A stretch of 64,000 nucleotides of DNA from Sphingomonas kyeonggiensis (GTDB lineage Bacteria; Pseudomonadota; Alphaproteobacteria; Sphingomonadales; Sphingomonadaceae). Location of the stretch: the NCBI RefSeq assembly GCF_030812785.1, contig NZ_JAUSTJ010000001.1, positions 372,001-436,000 of the forward strand, read 5' to 3'. The notes below the pieces were generated by a model. The model made no database searches. It worked only from the letters and a program-made list of their open reading frames with translations, and had not been told where the DNA came from. Shown here in pieces: positions 7,584-15,614 of the stretch. The translations under genes and the position numbers were made by a program. The first letter of the stretch is position 1, and each line of letters begins with the position of its first letter.

Positions 7584-9572
7584 ATGAAAAGCGTTACCGT
7601 CACCCGGATGCTGATGGACTCCCGCCACATCGTCGGCCTGGGATATGAGCGTCCCGATGGCGAGCTGTGCTGGAGCCTGGCGCAGGCGGGGCTCGAGACC
7701 AAATTGTTTGTCGGCAAGTCGGAGGCGAGCCTGAACGATCTCGCGCGTCAGCTCGCCCGGACGCGTTCCGATCACTATGTCTTCGCGGTCAATATGCATT
7801 CGGCGCCGGCAGCGCGCGCGCTGGGGCTCGCGTTGCAGCAGGTCCGCCCGACAGTCGTGCTTGCCTTCTGGATGGAACTGAGCGCTCTCCCCACGGATCT
7901 GGTGCCACTGGCGGAGATTGGCACGCCCATTCTCGCCGTCGAGCCCGGCGCGGCCGCCGCAGCGCTGACTGGCACGAGCGAAGCGCCGCCCCCGCGCACC
8001 GCATCGCTGTACCGCGCCGGCATTTTCAGCGAGGCGGACCTCGCACGGATCGGCCTGCATGCTGCCTCCAATTCGATCGAGGATGACCTTGCCTGGCTCG
8101 CGGAAGCAGCGCCCGCGGGCGAAATCCTGGTCGATGGCGTAGGCGCGGGAACCGGCGAAGTCGTCCATCTGGTGGAGCGGCTCGAGGCAATCGGCCTGGC
8201 CGACCGATTGACGTTGCGGACGGACGCAAACGGCCTGTCGCAAGCGTCGCCCGGTGCCGTGTCGCGGGCGAGCTTCCAGCGCGTGATGCTGGAAGACGGC
8301 TTCAAGCCGGCGCTCCAGGCGGACAGCATCGACGCGCTTCGCCAGATGTTCGCGAGCCGCACGCCGCCAAACGCGCTCGGCCGTGCCTCGATGTTCGTGA
8401 AGAACGGCCTGGTCGCGCATTATACCGGCGCCTATGCCGATGGAAATGTCTCGCCGGCGGTGTACCATCTCGAGCTGCCGCTGGAGCTGAACGCCGACGA
8501 TCGGCGGCTGACATATCAGTGGGCCGGCAGCCACATGTCGGCCAAGAGCGCGGCGATTCTGCTTGGCGAGCCGCAGGCGCTTGAACCGGAACTACCCCGC
8601 TTTACCGCGCCCGCCCATCAGGAGACCGGCGGCTGGCCCAAGCATGTCTATGCGGTCGGCAGCGGCGCGCGCGGCAAAGCCTGGGTCGACGGTGAGGAAG
8701 AAAGCGCGTTCCCGATCCTGCGCAGCTCGTTCCGCGCGCTCGCTGCCGGTGAAGCGAATGCAGATGCCATGACGATCGTCACGCTTTCCGAAGCCGATGA
8801 CATCGATGCACTGGACGCACGACTCAGCCGTTTCCACGAAACCGGCGAGATGGAAGTCGGCAATGCCTCCGGCCGCTTCCACTTCGAGAATAGCTGCCGC
8901 TGGCTTGGCTACGGCAATTGCAAGCTGGCTGCGATCCGCCGCATGCAGGTGGCGGCCAACCTTGATGTCATGGCCTGTCGCGACGCGGGTCGGTTGGGCC
9001 GCGTCGGCGAGCCGATCGATCAGATGCTTCTCGCAAGCCGCCGCCATCAGCAAATGGAGGAGGTTCGCCGCGGCTGCGCGACCTGTCCCGTGCGCGATGC
9101 CTGCAGCCGGTGCGCCAACCTGCCCGATGCCTGGGGTGGCCGCTATTGCGCGATGCGGCGCCAATATCCTGCCACGCCGCTCTATTTCGAGCTCTGGTAC
9201 TTCGTCCGCCTGCTGGCCGAGCATGGGCGCCCCCTGAGCGGAGCCAACACCTTGCGGGTCTCGGCCGAAGGGCTGCCGCCGCAGCATTTCAGCGGCGCCG
9301 GTGCACCGACCGGAGCGCCGCGCCGGCTCGTCATCGTCTCGATCGACGCCCAGCATTTCGCCTGGATGCGTGGCACGCGGACGCTCTGCCGGTTGAGCGC
9401 ACCGCTGGCGACGATCCTGGAAGGCGCCTGGATGGGCGCCAACCAGGAGAATCTGGCCGACGAGCTGGCCTCCCGCTTCGGGGCCGAGCGCGCGGTCGCC
9501 GAGGAAAGCGTCGCCGCTGGTCTCGCCAAGCTCAGCGCTGGCGGGTTGCTCGAGGGGTGTGGCCATGCATGA
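7584..9572 (+). CDS. RiPP recognition protein: cluster-less radical-SAM-like fold with SPASM-like cysteines and C-terminal PqqD-like domain
   Basis: A 662-aa protein with an AAAAGGGGGG ribosome site. Residues about 1-130 have the alternating pattern of a B12-binding-like Rossmann domain (LAQAGLETKLFVGKSEA, then HYVFAVNMHSAPAARALG). Residues about 140-400 resemble a radical-SAM barrel but have no CxxxCxxC motif. A cysteine-rich segment follows: C437 and C444 regions, then CATCPVRDACSRC at about 498-510 and a Cys near 521, like a SPASM domain. The last 82 residues (581-662) resemble PqqD: LSAPLATILEG, then a helix and LAKLSAGGLLEG. Such a domain binds RiPP leader peptides. It probably presents the precursors to the tailoring enzymes. 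The domain boundaries are inferred from pattern. Confidence 0.7.
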   Translation: MKSVTVTRMLMDSRHIVGLGYERPDGELCWSLAQAGLETKLFVGKSEASLNDLARQLARTRSDHYVFAVNMHSAPAARALGLALQQVRPTVVLAFWMELSALPTDLVPLAEIGTPILAVEPGAAAAALTGTSEAPPPRTASLYRAGIFSEADLARIGLHAASNSIEDDLAWLAEAAPAGEILVDGVGAGTGEVVHLVERLEAIGLADRLTLRTDANGLSQASPGAVSRASFQRVMLEDGFKPALQADSIDALRQMFASRTPPNALGRASMFVKNGLVAHYTGAYADGNVSPAVYHLELPLELNADDRRLTYQWAGSHMSAKSAAILLGEPQALEPELPRFTAPAHQETGGWPKHVYAVGSGARGKAWVDGEEESAFPILRSSFRALAAGEANADAMTIVTLSEADDIDALDARLSRFHETGEMEVGNASGRFHFENSCRWLGYGNCKLAAIRRMQVAANLDVMACRDAGRLGRVGEPIDQMLLASRRHQQMEEVRRGCATCPVRDACSRCANLPDAWGGRYCAMRRQYPATPLYFELWYFVRLLAEHGRPLSGANTLRVSAEGLPPQHFSGAGAPTGAPRRLVIVSIDAQHFAWMRGTRTLCRLSAPLATILEGAWMGANQENLADELASRFGAERAVAEESVAAGLAKLSAGGLLEGCGHA

Positions 9573-10392
9573 GGACGCCTATCCCGCCGACCTGCTCCAC
9601 GGAATGTTCGCCAAGCTGAACGCACTCGGCGTTTGCGACGAACCGCCGGCCGACCTCTACGATCATGGCATGTCGGACTTTTACGACGGGTTCATGGCCG
9701 AGTATGTCGCCGATATTCCGGTGTTCGAGAAGCTCGCGCCGCCCGGCGCCAAGGTCCTCGACCTTGCATGCGGCGCCGGGCGGATCGGCTTCGCTCTGGC
9801 ACGCCTTGGCTACACGGTCGACGGGCTGGAACTATCGCCGGCCATGCTCGAGCTCGCCGCCGCCAATGCCGCGCTCGAGACGCCTGAGGTGCGCGGACGC
9901 GTCCGCTTCGTGCGAGGCGATATGACCGGCTTCGACATGGGCGAACGCTACGATCTCGTCATCGTCGGGATCACCAGCATCAGCTTGCTGCTCGATCCAG
10001 AGCAGCGCGTCGGACTGTTCCGCTCGGTTGCCGGCAACCTTGCACAGGACGGTGTCTTCGTGTTCGACACACTCGATCTCGAAGACGACAAATGGCGGAA
10101 GCTCGACCACTTCCACGACGTCTGGTCGGTCTCGACGAGCGGCGAATTCGATATCGGCATCGTCGGGCAGCGCTTCTACCCAGCCGAGCGTCGCTTCATT
10201 TTCAACGTCTATCGCGAAACCGGCGACTGGGACGGCAATGTCCACCGGCGCCTGGGATACAGCGAGAAGGCCTGGTTCACGCGCGAGCAGCTTGCAGGCG
10301 AACTCGACGCGGCAGGGCTGATCATTCGCGCGGAGCAGCTGTTCGAAGACCAGCGCTTTTTCATTGTCGGCCACAGGGGAGAGTCACGATGA
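9565..10392 (+). CDS. Class I SAM-dependent methyltransferase (candidate peptide N-methyltransferase)
   Basis: A 275-aa methyltransferase with motif I VLDLACGAGR (residues 64-73), the acidic residue of motif II in VDGLELSPAML and motif IV YDLVIVGITSISLL. It overlaps the recognition-protein gene by 8 bases. I chose the ATG with GAGGGG upstream over the GTG six bases earlier. In daptides a methyltransferase dimethylates the new C-terminal amine left by transamination; this gene fits that step by position. The sequence alone does not prove the substrate. Confidence 0.85.
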   Translation: MHEDAYPADLLHGMFAKLNALGVCDEPPADLYDHGMSDFYDGFMAEYVADIPVFEKLAPPGAKVLDLACGAGRIGFALARLGYTVDGLELSPAMLELAAANAALETPEVRGRVRFVRGDMTGFDMGERYDLVIVGITSISLLLDPEQRVGLFRSVAGNLAQDGVFVFDTLDLEDDKWRKLDHFHDVWSVSTSGEFDIGIVGQRFYPAERRFIFNVYRETGDWDGNVHRRLGYSEKAWFTREQLAGELDAAGLIIRAEQLFEDQRFFIVGHRGESR

Positions 10393-11561
10393 CGGCAGCC
10401 TACCCGGCGCTGGACAGGCAAGTCACGATCGATCCGCCGCACGAGTCCTTCGCCATCGTCCGTAACGGCGCGACCAACCGCTATTTCCGCCTTGGCGAGC
10501 GTGAGGCGGCCTTCGCGGCGAGCCTCGACGGCGCGACTTCACTCGAAGCCCTCGCCGACGAGCAGCGCTTCGGTTTCTCAGGTGAGCAGGTGCGGCGGAT
10601 GGTCGCATTCCTGCACGAGCACCGGCTGCTCGCGCAGGACGAGACGCTCGCCGAGCCCGCGCCGCGCATCAGCCTGCCCCGGCGTATCTTCGATGGACTG
10701 ATGCACCACGATCGCGTGCGGTTCACGCTTTTCCATCCGGATGCGTTCCTCGAACGGCACGTCGCCGTGGTCCATGCTCTGTTTAGCCGCCCGGCGGTGG
10801 GGCTCTATCTGCTCTGCTTCCTCTCGCCCGTAATCGTGACCGCGTTGCGGCCCGATCTGGCCGTCCGCGCGGCCGGAGCCTACCAGCCGCTCTTGCCGCT
10901 CTGGCAATGGTTCACGCTCTATCTGACGATGCTCGCGATCAATTTCGGGCACGAAATGTCGCATGCCGCCGCATGCAAGCATTTCGGCGGGCGCGTCGGG
11001 CGCATCGGCCTGATGCTCATGTACCTGACGCCGGTGCCCTTCTGCGACGTGTCGGATGCCTGGCGCTTTCGCGAGACCGGGCCCAAGGTGGTGGTCAGCG
11101 CGGCGGGGATTCTGTTCCAGCTGCTGGTGAGTGCGGTTTTTGTCGATATCTGGCTGTTCACTGGCAGCTCGCTCGTCGCCTATCTCGCGCTGCTCAACAC
11201 CGGCATCGCGGTGATGAACCTCTTTCCCCTGATCAAGCTCGACGGCTATTGGATCCTGTCACACCTGACGCGGCAGCCCAATCTCAAGACGCTCGGCCTG
11301 AAGGCGGTCGACCAGCGCTTCCGGCGGCTGATTGGTCGCGCGAAGCCGGGCACGCCGGCTCGTCCGGCGCTGTTCGCCTTCGGCGTGGCGCACCTGATCG
11401 TGCTGCCGCTGTTCTGGGGGCTCGGCCTGGTGACGCTCTATCGGCTCACCTCCAGACTGTCGCTCACCTTCGCCTGGCTACTCTGCGGGCTGCTCGCGGC
11501 GATGCTATTGTACCGTTTCGCTCGCTCGGCGCTGCGCTACTCCACGGAACTACGGACATGA
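10389..11561 (+). CDS. M50-type intramembrane zinc protease with PqqD-like N-terminal domain
   Basis: A 390-aa protein. Residues 1-90 form a small soluble domain like PqqD (RYFRLGEREAAFAASLDGAT, ending VAFLHEHRLL), suitable for docking a leader peptide. The rest is a polytopic membrane protease with HEMSH (188-192) and the third-ligand region NLFPLIKLDGYW (277-288), both characteristic of site-2 proteases. The start ATG overlaps the methyltransferase stop (ATGA). It is likely the leader peptidase that releases the hydrophobic core at the membrane for the MacB-type exporter; daptide loci carry an analogous intramembrane metalloprotease. Confidence 0.87.
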   Translation: MTAAYPALDRQVTIDPPHESFAIVRNGATNRYFRLGEREAAFAASLDGATSLEALADEQRFGFSGEQVRRMVAFLHEHRLLAQDETLAEPAPRISLPRRIFDGLMHHDRVRFTLFHPDAFLERHVAVVHALFSRPAVGLYLLCFLSPVIVTALRPDLAVRAAGAYQPLLPLWQWFTLYLTMLAINFGHEMSHAAACKHFGGRVGRIGLMLMYLTPVPFCDVSDAWRFRETGPKVVVSAAGILFQLLVSAVFVDIWLFTGSSLVAYLALLNTGIAVMNLFPLIKLDGYWILSHLTRQPNLKTLGLKAVDQRFRRLIGRAKPGTPARPALFAFGVAHLIVLPLFWGLGLVTLYRLTSRLSLTFAWLLCGLLAAMLLYRFARSALRYSTELRT

Positions 11562-12817
11562 ACGCGCCGGCGCTCCTCCACCCCTATCTTTCGCCGGGCG
11601 CTGCGCCCACGCTCAAGGCCGAGCGCGGCCAAGGCTGCCTGATCACCGACGCTGCCGGACGGCACTATATCGACGCCGCCGCCGGCCTATGGAATGTCGC
11701 GCTCGGCCTAGGCCATGGCGAGATCCTCGCAGCGATGCAAAAACAGGCAGAGCGGCTCGCCTATTGCGGCCTGTTCGATTCGCGCCACGGCCCCGCCGAG
11801 CAACTTGCCGCGCTGCTCGTGAAGCTGACCGATGAGCGCATGCGCTGCGCCTATCTCTCGACCACCGGCACCTCGGCGGTGGAAGTCGCGCTACGCGTGG
11901 CCCGCACCTATCAACGCGCCTGCCAGCGCCCCGACAAGACGCGCATCATCAGCCTGGACGAGGCCTATCATGGCTGCTCCTGGATGAATCTTTCCGCCAG
12001 CGGCTCGATGCGCGCCGAGATGTCGGACTGGGAAGTGGCGCTTGGCGATTTCACTTGCATTGCAAGCCCACCCGACGAGGCGCGCTCGCTTGCCGACCTG
12101 CAAGCGCTGGTCGATTCCGAGGGGGATCGTATCGCGGCGTTCATCCTAGAGCCCATCCTCGGCACGGGTGGCGTGGTGGTGCCGTCACGCGACTATATGG
12201 CCAAGGTCCAGAGGATCTGCCGCGATGCCGATATCCTGATCATCGCCGACGAAGTCGCAACCGGTTGCGGCCGGGCGGGGGCGATGTTCGCATCCTATGC
12301 CGCGGGGCTTGAGCCAGACATCATAGCGCTCGCGAAGGGACTGGCTGCCGGCTATTTTCCGGTGGGCGCGACCTTGTTTGCCGGCCCCGTGGTGGATGCG
12401 CTCCGGTCTGCCGGTGCGCCGATCCTGTTCGGCAGCACGCAAGACGGCAATCCGATCGGCTGCGCCGTCGCGCTGACGGTGCTCAACATCGTCCAGCGCG
12501 AAGGGCTGGCTGCGCGCGCGGAGATGCTCGGCGAGAGGATCCGCGCCGCGTTCGGCGAGCTGGCCGGCGGCACGGTGCTCAGCGAAGTGAGCGGCGCCGG
12601 GCTTATGATCGGTCTCCGGCTCGCCCATCTCGATCCCGAGCGCACGCCCTTCACCGAGACCGAGGCACTGGAGATACGGCGCCTGTGCGCCGAGGCGGGG
12701 CTGCTTGTCTATCATTTCCGTTCGGGCATCAGCCTCTACCCTCCTCTCACCATCTCTCAGGACGAGGTCGATGACATGATCGATATCCTAGTCTCCATCC
12801 TCCGGTTGCTCGTATGA
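11558..12817 (+). CDS. Class III PLP-dependent aminotransferase (candidate peptide C-terminal transaminase)
   Basis: A 419-aa fold-type I aminotransferase. The cofactor-binding segments are STTGTSAVEVALRVAR (phosphate/ring region), the Asp in IIADEVATG (D231) and the Schiff-base lysine in LAKGLAAGYFPVG (K260). It starts within the protease stop codon (ATGA). In this context it probably aminates the ketone formed from the oxidised, decarboxylated C-terminal Thr, giving a C-terminal 1,2-diaminopropane. It lacks the usual SGSEAND spelling of omega-transaminases (STTGTSAVE here), consistent with a specialised substrate. A biosynthetic role is inferred from context. Confidence 0.88.
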   Translation: MNAPALLHPYLSPGAAPTLKAERGQGCLITDAAGRHYIDAAAGLWNVALGLGHGEILAAMQKQAERLAYCGLFDSRHGPAEQLAALLVKLTDERMRCAYLSTTGTSAVEVALRVARTYQRACQRPDKTRIISLDEAYHGCSWMNLSASGSMRAEMSDWEVALGDFTCIASPPDEARSLADLQALVDSEGDRIAAFILEPILGTGGVVVPSRDYMAKVQRICRDADILIIADEVATGCGRAGAMFASYAAGLEPDIIALAKGLAAGYFPVGATLFAGPVVDALRSAGAPILFGSTQDGNPIGCAVALTVLNIVQREGLAARAEMLGERIRAAFGELAGGTVLSEVSGAGLMIGLRLAHLDPERTPFTETEALEIRRLCAEAGLLVYHFRSGISLYPPLTISQDEVDDMIDILVSILRLLV

Positions 12818-13539
12818 CGAGCGGCGTTGCACCAGCGGGCATGAATGATGCTCCCGCCCACGCCACTCCTGGGCAAGCGCCGGGACTGGCGGTCGTCGGC
12901 AGGTTGCTGGGGGTCCTCGTTCGACCGATCGCCACGCTGCGCCAACCGAGTTCGGCGTCCAATGCCGCGGTGCTGATCTTCGCGATCCTCGCGATCGATT
13001 TCGTCGTGGCACTGCTGCTTATGCCCAGCCTGATGCAGGCTTTTCGAGCACAATGGACCCTCGAGCCTGGGATCGCGGCCGGTACCAAGGTGATGACAAT
13101 CGGCGTCGCGGTCCTCGCCGGCTCGTTGATCAATCTCCTGATAATGCTTGCCGTCTCGGTACTGCTGTTCCTGGCGCTATTCGTCATCGGCGCGAAAGCC
13201 CGCTTCGCCGATTTGACCGGCTCGCTGCTGGTGGCCAGCGCACCGCTGATCGCCGAGCGTTTCCTGAAGGCGATCGCCTGGTATTTTGCGGCCAACACGG
13301 AAGCGTGGCGGCGGGCCGTAGCGCTCGATGCGCTGCCGAAACTGCTCGGCCTTCCGCTCGACAGCGCCGCGCTCCACTTCTTCAGTCTCTTCGATGTCTG
13401 GGCGCTGGCACTGATGGTCCTTGCCATACGCCGCGCCGCCGCGATTGGCTGGTTCCCGGCGATCGCGCTGCTGCTCCTGATTTGGGGCTCCTTCCAGGGG
13501 CTGCTCTTCCAGCTCTATGTGATCGGATATATCAAGTGA
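12814..13539 (+). CDS. Second Yip1-like membrane protein
   Basis: A 241-aa protein with a Pro/Ala-rich cytoplasmic N-terminus (about 45 residues) followed by about five transmembrane segments. The start includes IATLRQPSSASNAAVLIFAI, typical of YIP1-domain proteins, where a short amphipathic sequence precedes the first helix. It overlaps both neighbours (ATGA in, GTGA out), so it is translationally coupled to the aminotransferase and dehydrogenase. It has the same length as the first operon gene but little sequence resemblance, and its base composition is that of the bulk genome. It may confer immunity or assist export. Confidence 0.75.
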   Translation: MTSGVAPAGMNDAPAHATPGQAPGLAVVGRLLGVLVRPIATLRQPSSASNAAVLIFAILAIDFVVALLLMPSLMQAFRAQWTLEPGIAAGTKVMTIGVAVLAGSLINLLIMLAVSVLLFLALFVIGAKARFADLTGSLLVASAPLIAERFLKAIAWYFAANTEAWRRAVALDALPKLLGLPLDSAALHFFSLFDVWALALMVLAIRRAAAIGWFPAIALLLLIWGSFQGLLFQLYVIGYIK

Positions 13540-14303
13540 CGGGATCGTCTCCCTTTTCCCTCGAAGGAAAGGTGGCGCTGATTACCGGCGCCGGAACCGG
13601 CATCGGCCGGGCAACGGCAACGATGATGGCCCGGACAGGCGCGATCGTCGTGGCCACCGATCGGCCGGGCCGATCGCAGGCACTCGACACGCTGGTCGGC
13701 GCGATAACTCGGGAGGGCAGGCGCGCCCTCGCCCTGGAACTCGACGTGACGGCAGTACGCAGCATGCCGGCCGTGTTCGATCGCATCGTCGCCGAGACCG
13801 ATCGCCTCGACATTCTGGTCAACAATGCCGGCACTCAGCTGTTCAAGGCTGCGCTGGACATCGAGGAAGAAGAGTTCGATGCGATCATGAACGTGAACCT
13901 GCGCGGTGCCTTCTTCTGCGCCCAAGCCGCAGCATCGGTACTGTCCAGGGGCGGCACGATTATCAACGTCTGCTCGCAGCACGGAGTCGTCGGCAATCGC
14001 GACCGGGCGCCCTATTGCGCCAGCAAAGGCGGGCTGATCAACCTTACCCGCGCCCTGGCAGTGGAATGGGCCGATCGAGCGATCCGTGTCAACGCGGTCA
14101 GCCCAACCTATGTGCAGACCGAGAGCAATGCGGCACTGCTCCAGTCGCCTCCGATCCGCGACGATATCAAGAATGATCTTCCTCTGGGCCGGCCGGTGAC
14201 CGCCGATGAGGTCGCCGCTGCGATCTGCTACCTCGCTTCGGATGCCGCCGCCGGGGTAACCGGGCACAATCTCCTCGTCGATGGCGGCTGGACCGCCCGC
14301 TGA
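13536..14303 (+). CDS. Short-chain dehydrogenase/reductase (candidate Thr oxidative decarboxylase)
   Basis: A 255-aa classical SDR: TGAGTGIG (17-24) for NAD(P), NNAG at 96-99, catalytic Ser147 in CSQHG, Tyr160 and Lys164 in YCASK, and the C-terminal LVDGGWTAR. It starts at GTG 13536 overlapping the previous stop; earlier frames run inside that gene. An acidic D in VATDRPGRS suggests NAD preference. Oxidising the hydroxyl of a C-terminal Thr would give a beta-keto acid that loses CO2, as with free threonine dehydrogenase. That is the chemistry needed before the aminotransferase. It is the last gene of the operon. Confidence 0.9.
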   Translation: MTGSSPFSLEGKVALITGAGTGIGRATATMMARTGAIVVATDRPGRSQALDTLVGAITREGRRALALELDVTAVRSMPAVFDRIVAETDRLDILVNNAGTQLFKAALDIEEEEFDAIMNVNLRGAFFCAQAAASVLSRGGTIINVCSQHGVVGNRDRAPYCASKGGLINLTRALAVEWADRAIRVNAVSPTYVQTESNAALLQSPPIRDDIKNDLPLGRPVTADEVAAAICYLASDAAAGVTGHNLLVDGGWTAR

Positions 14304-14352
14304 GCGGTTCTCGCCTAGACCCTGACGGCCCCGGAACCGAGAAGCCTTGGGA

Positions 14353-14374
14353 GTGCCCATTAGTCCTCGGGCAC
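14353..14374. terminator. Possible hairpin after the peptide operon
   Basis: GTGCCC and GGGCAC form a 6-bp stem with a 10-base loop, about 50 bases after the SDR stop and just before the tRNA gene. It lies where the operon transcript should end but has no T-run, so it is weak evidence for termination. Confidence 0.3.
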
Positions 14375-14394
14375 GAAAGACAATTTCGGGAAGA

Positions 14395-14470
14395 TGGTGG
14401 GCGCTGACGGGCTCGAACCGCCGACCCTCTCGGTGTAAACGAGATGCTCTACCAACTGAGCTAAGCGCCC
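14395..14470 (-). tRNA. tRNA-Val (anticodon UAC)
   Basis: The minus strand folds as a complete 76-nt cloverleaf with an encoded CCA end. The acceptor stem is GGGCGCT/AGCGCCC, the D-arm is GCTCAGTTGGTAGAGC, the anticodon arm is CTCG-TTTACAC-CGAG with anticodon TAC, and the T-arm contains GGTTCGAGCC. The 3' end faces the peptide operon, the usual side for site-specific integration. Confidence 0.95.
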
Positions 14471-14525
14471 TGGCGCAACGCCAGTCCAGGCCCGATGCCA
14501 AAGCTCGGGCGCCGGGGCAAGCCCC

Positions 14526-15491
14526 TCAGACCAATCCGAGCCCGGCGCGGCGGATCGCGCCGACATAGGCCCGCATGCCCTGCACCGCCTTTTCGCTGAG
14601 CACGATATAGGCGCGGCGCCGGTCGCCCGGATCGGCATGGCGGCCGAACAGCCCCGCCTCGTGCATCGTGCCGATCCAGCGCAGCGCCGTGGTCGGCGGT
14701 ACGGCGGCGGCGATGCACAGGCTCGACACCGAGACGCGCCGCCGCTCGATATTCGCGGCGAACAGGTCGAGCAGCATGTCCCAGGCGGGATCGGCGAACA
14801 GCTCCGCCGCGAAATACTGGCTGCGCAACCGCCGCGAACGGATCACCGCGCGAATCTCCGCCGCGGCGATCTCGGATACAGGCTCGTCGGGCCCGCGATA
14901 ATCCATCTCGGGCGCGCGCAGGACGCCGTCGCGGCCATCCTCCTCGTCGTCGAACAACTCGCCCCGGGTGAGCCGGGCCAGCGCATCGGCGATGCGCGCG
15001 ACTTCCTCGTTGAGCCGGCGCAGGCGCGCCACCTCGGCGTCGCGGGTGATGTCGGTCCAGCGCGCACGCGGCGCGCCCTCACTCTCCGCCCGGGCCCGGA
15101 GCAGCGCGCCGAGCAGCTCCGTGATGCCGGGATCGCAGAGCAGCTGGGTGTGCGGCATGCCGAGAAGGGGCGCGGCGAGATCGACCTGCCCGGCGGAGAA
15201 GATCGCCACCAGCGCCGGGGCTGCCGAAGCGTCGCGTGCCGCCAGGAGATCGAGCAGGACCTCCAGTTCCGGTTCGGAAGCATCGCGCGCATCGAGCAGC
15301 ACCAGATCGAGCACCGGGCCGTCGAGCAAGGCGGAGGCCGTGGCGGGATCGGCCACGTCGCGCACCCGGAAACCGGCGGTGGCGAGCGTCTCGGTCACTT
15401 CGGTCCGCGCCACTGCCGCGATCAACAGCGCGTTGGCCGCCAGATCATAGGGAGCGCCAATCAGTTCAGGGGCCGCGGAAAGGTTCGCCAT
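14526..15491 (-). CDS. Winged-helix (MarR-like) regulator with receiver-like N-terminal domain
   Basis: A 321-aa protein. Residues about 20-130 alternate like a response-regulator receiver domain (FRVRDVADPATASALL, then LVLLDARDA). A helical linker follows, and a winged-helix DNA-binding domain lies near 210-321. The latter contains SSLCIAAAVPPTTALRWIGTMHEAGLF and DRRRAYIVLSEKA, the recognition helix and wing of a MarR-type fold. This architecture is common in sphingomonads, but its targets are unknown. It lies downstream of no clear operon and is read away from the membrane-protein gene at 15.6 kb. Whether the receiver-like domain is phosphorylated is uncertain. Confidence 0.75.
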   Translation of the reverse strand: MANLSAAPELIGAPYDLAANALLIAAVARTEVTETLATAGFRVRDVADPATASALLDGPVLDLVLLDARDASEPELEVLLDLLAARDASAAPALVAIFSAGQVDLAAPLLGMPHTQLLCDPGITELLGALLRARAESEGAPRARWTDITRDAEVARLRRLNEEVARIADALARLTRGELFDDEEDGRDGVLRAPEMDYRGPDEPVSEIAAAEIRAVIRSRRLRSQYFAAELFADPAWDMLLDLFAANIERRRVSVSSLCIAAAVPPTTALRWIGTMHEAGLFGRHADPGDRRRAYIVLSEKAVQGMRAYVGAIRRAGLGLV

Positions 15492-15614
15492 CGCCTTCTC
15501 GGGTCATGTTCCCGGAGAGGCCCAACCTCCGGAACGGATTGCTCGATCCGCTCCGTTTCGGAGCTTGTGGCGCGACCCGGACGGGCGCGGGAATCCTTGC
15601 CCGTCCGTTCTGGA

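Noticed and set aside
7584..9572. Active radical SAM enzyme
   Set aside because: No CxxxCxxC motif is present in the barrel region, although the later SPASM-like cysteines are kept.
14304..14394. Attachment site with a repeated tRNA 3' end
   Set aside because: I found no second copy of the tRNA-Val 3' sequence at the left side of the cluster and no integrase.
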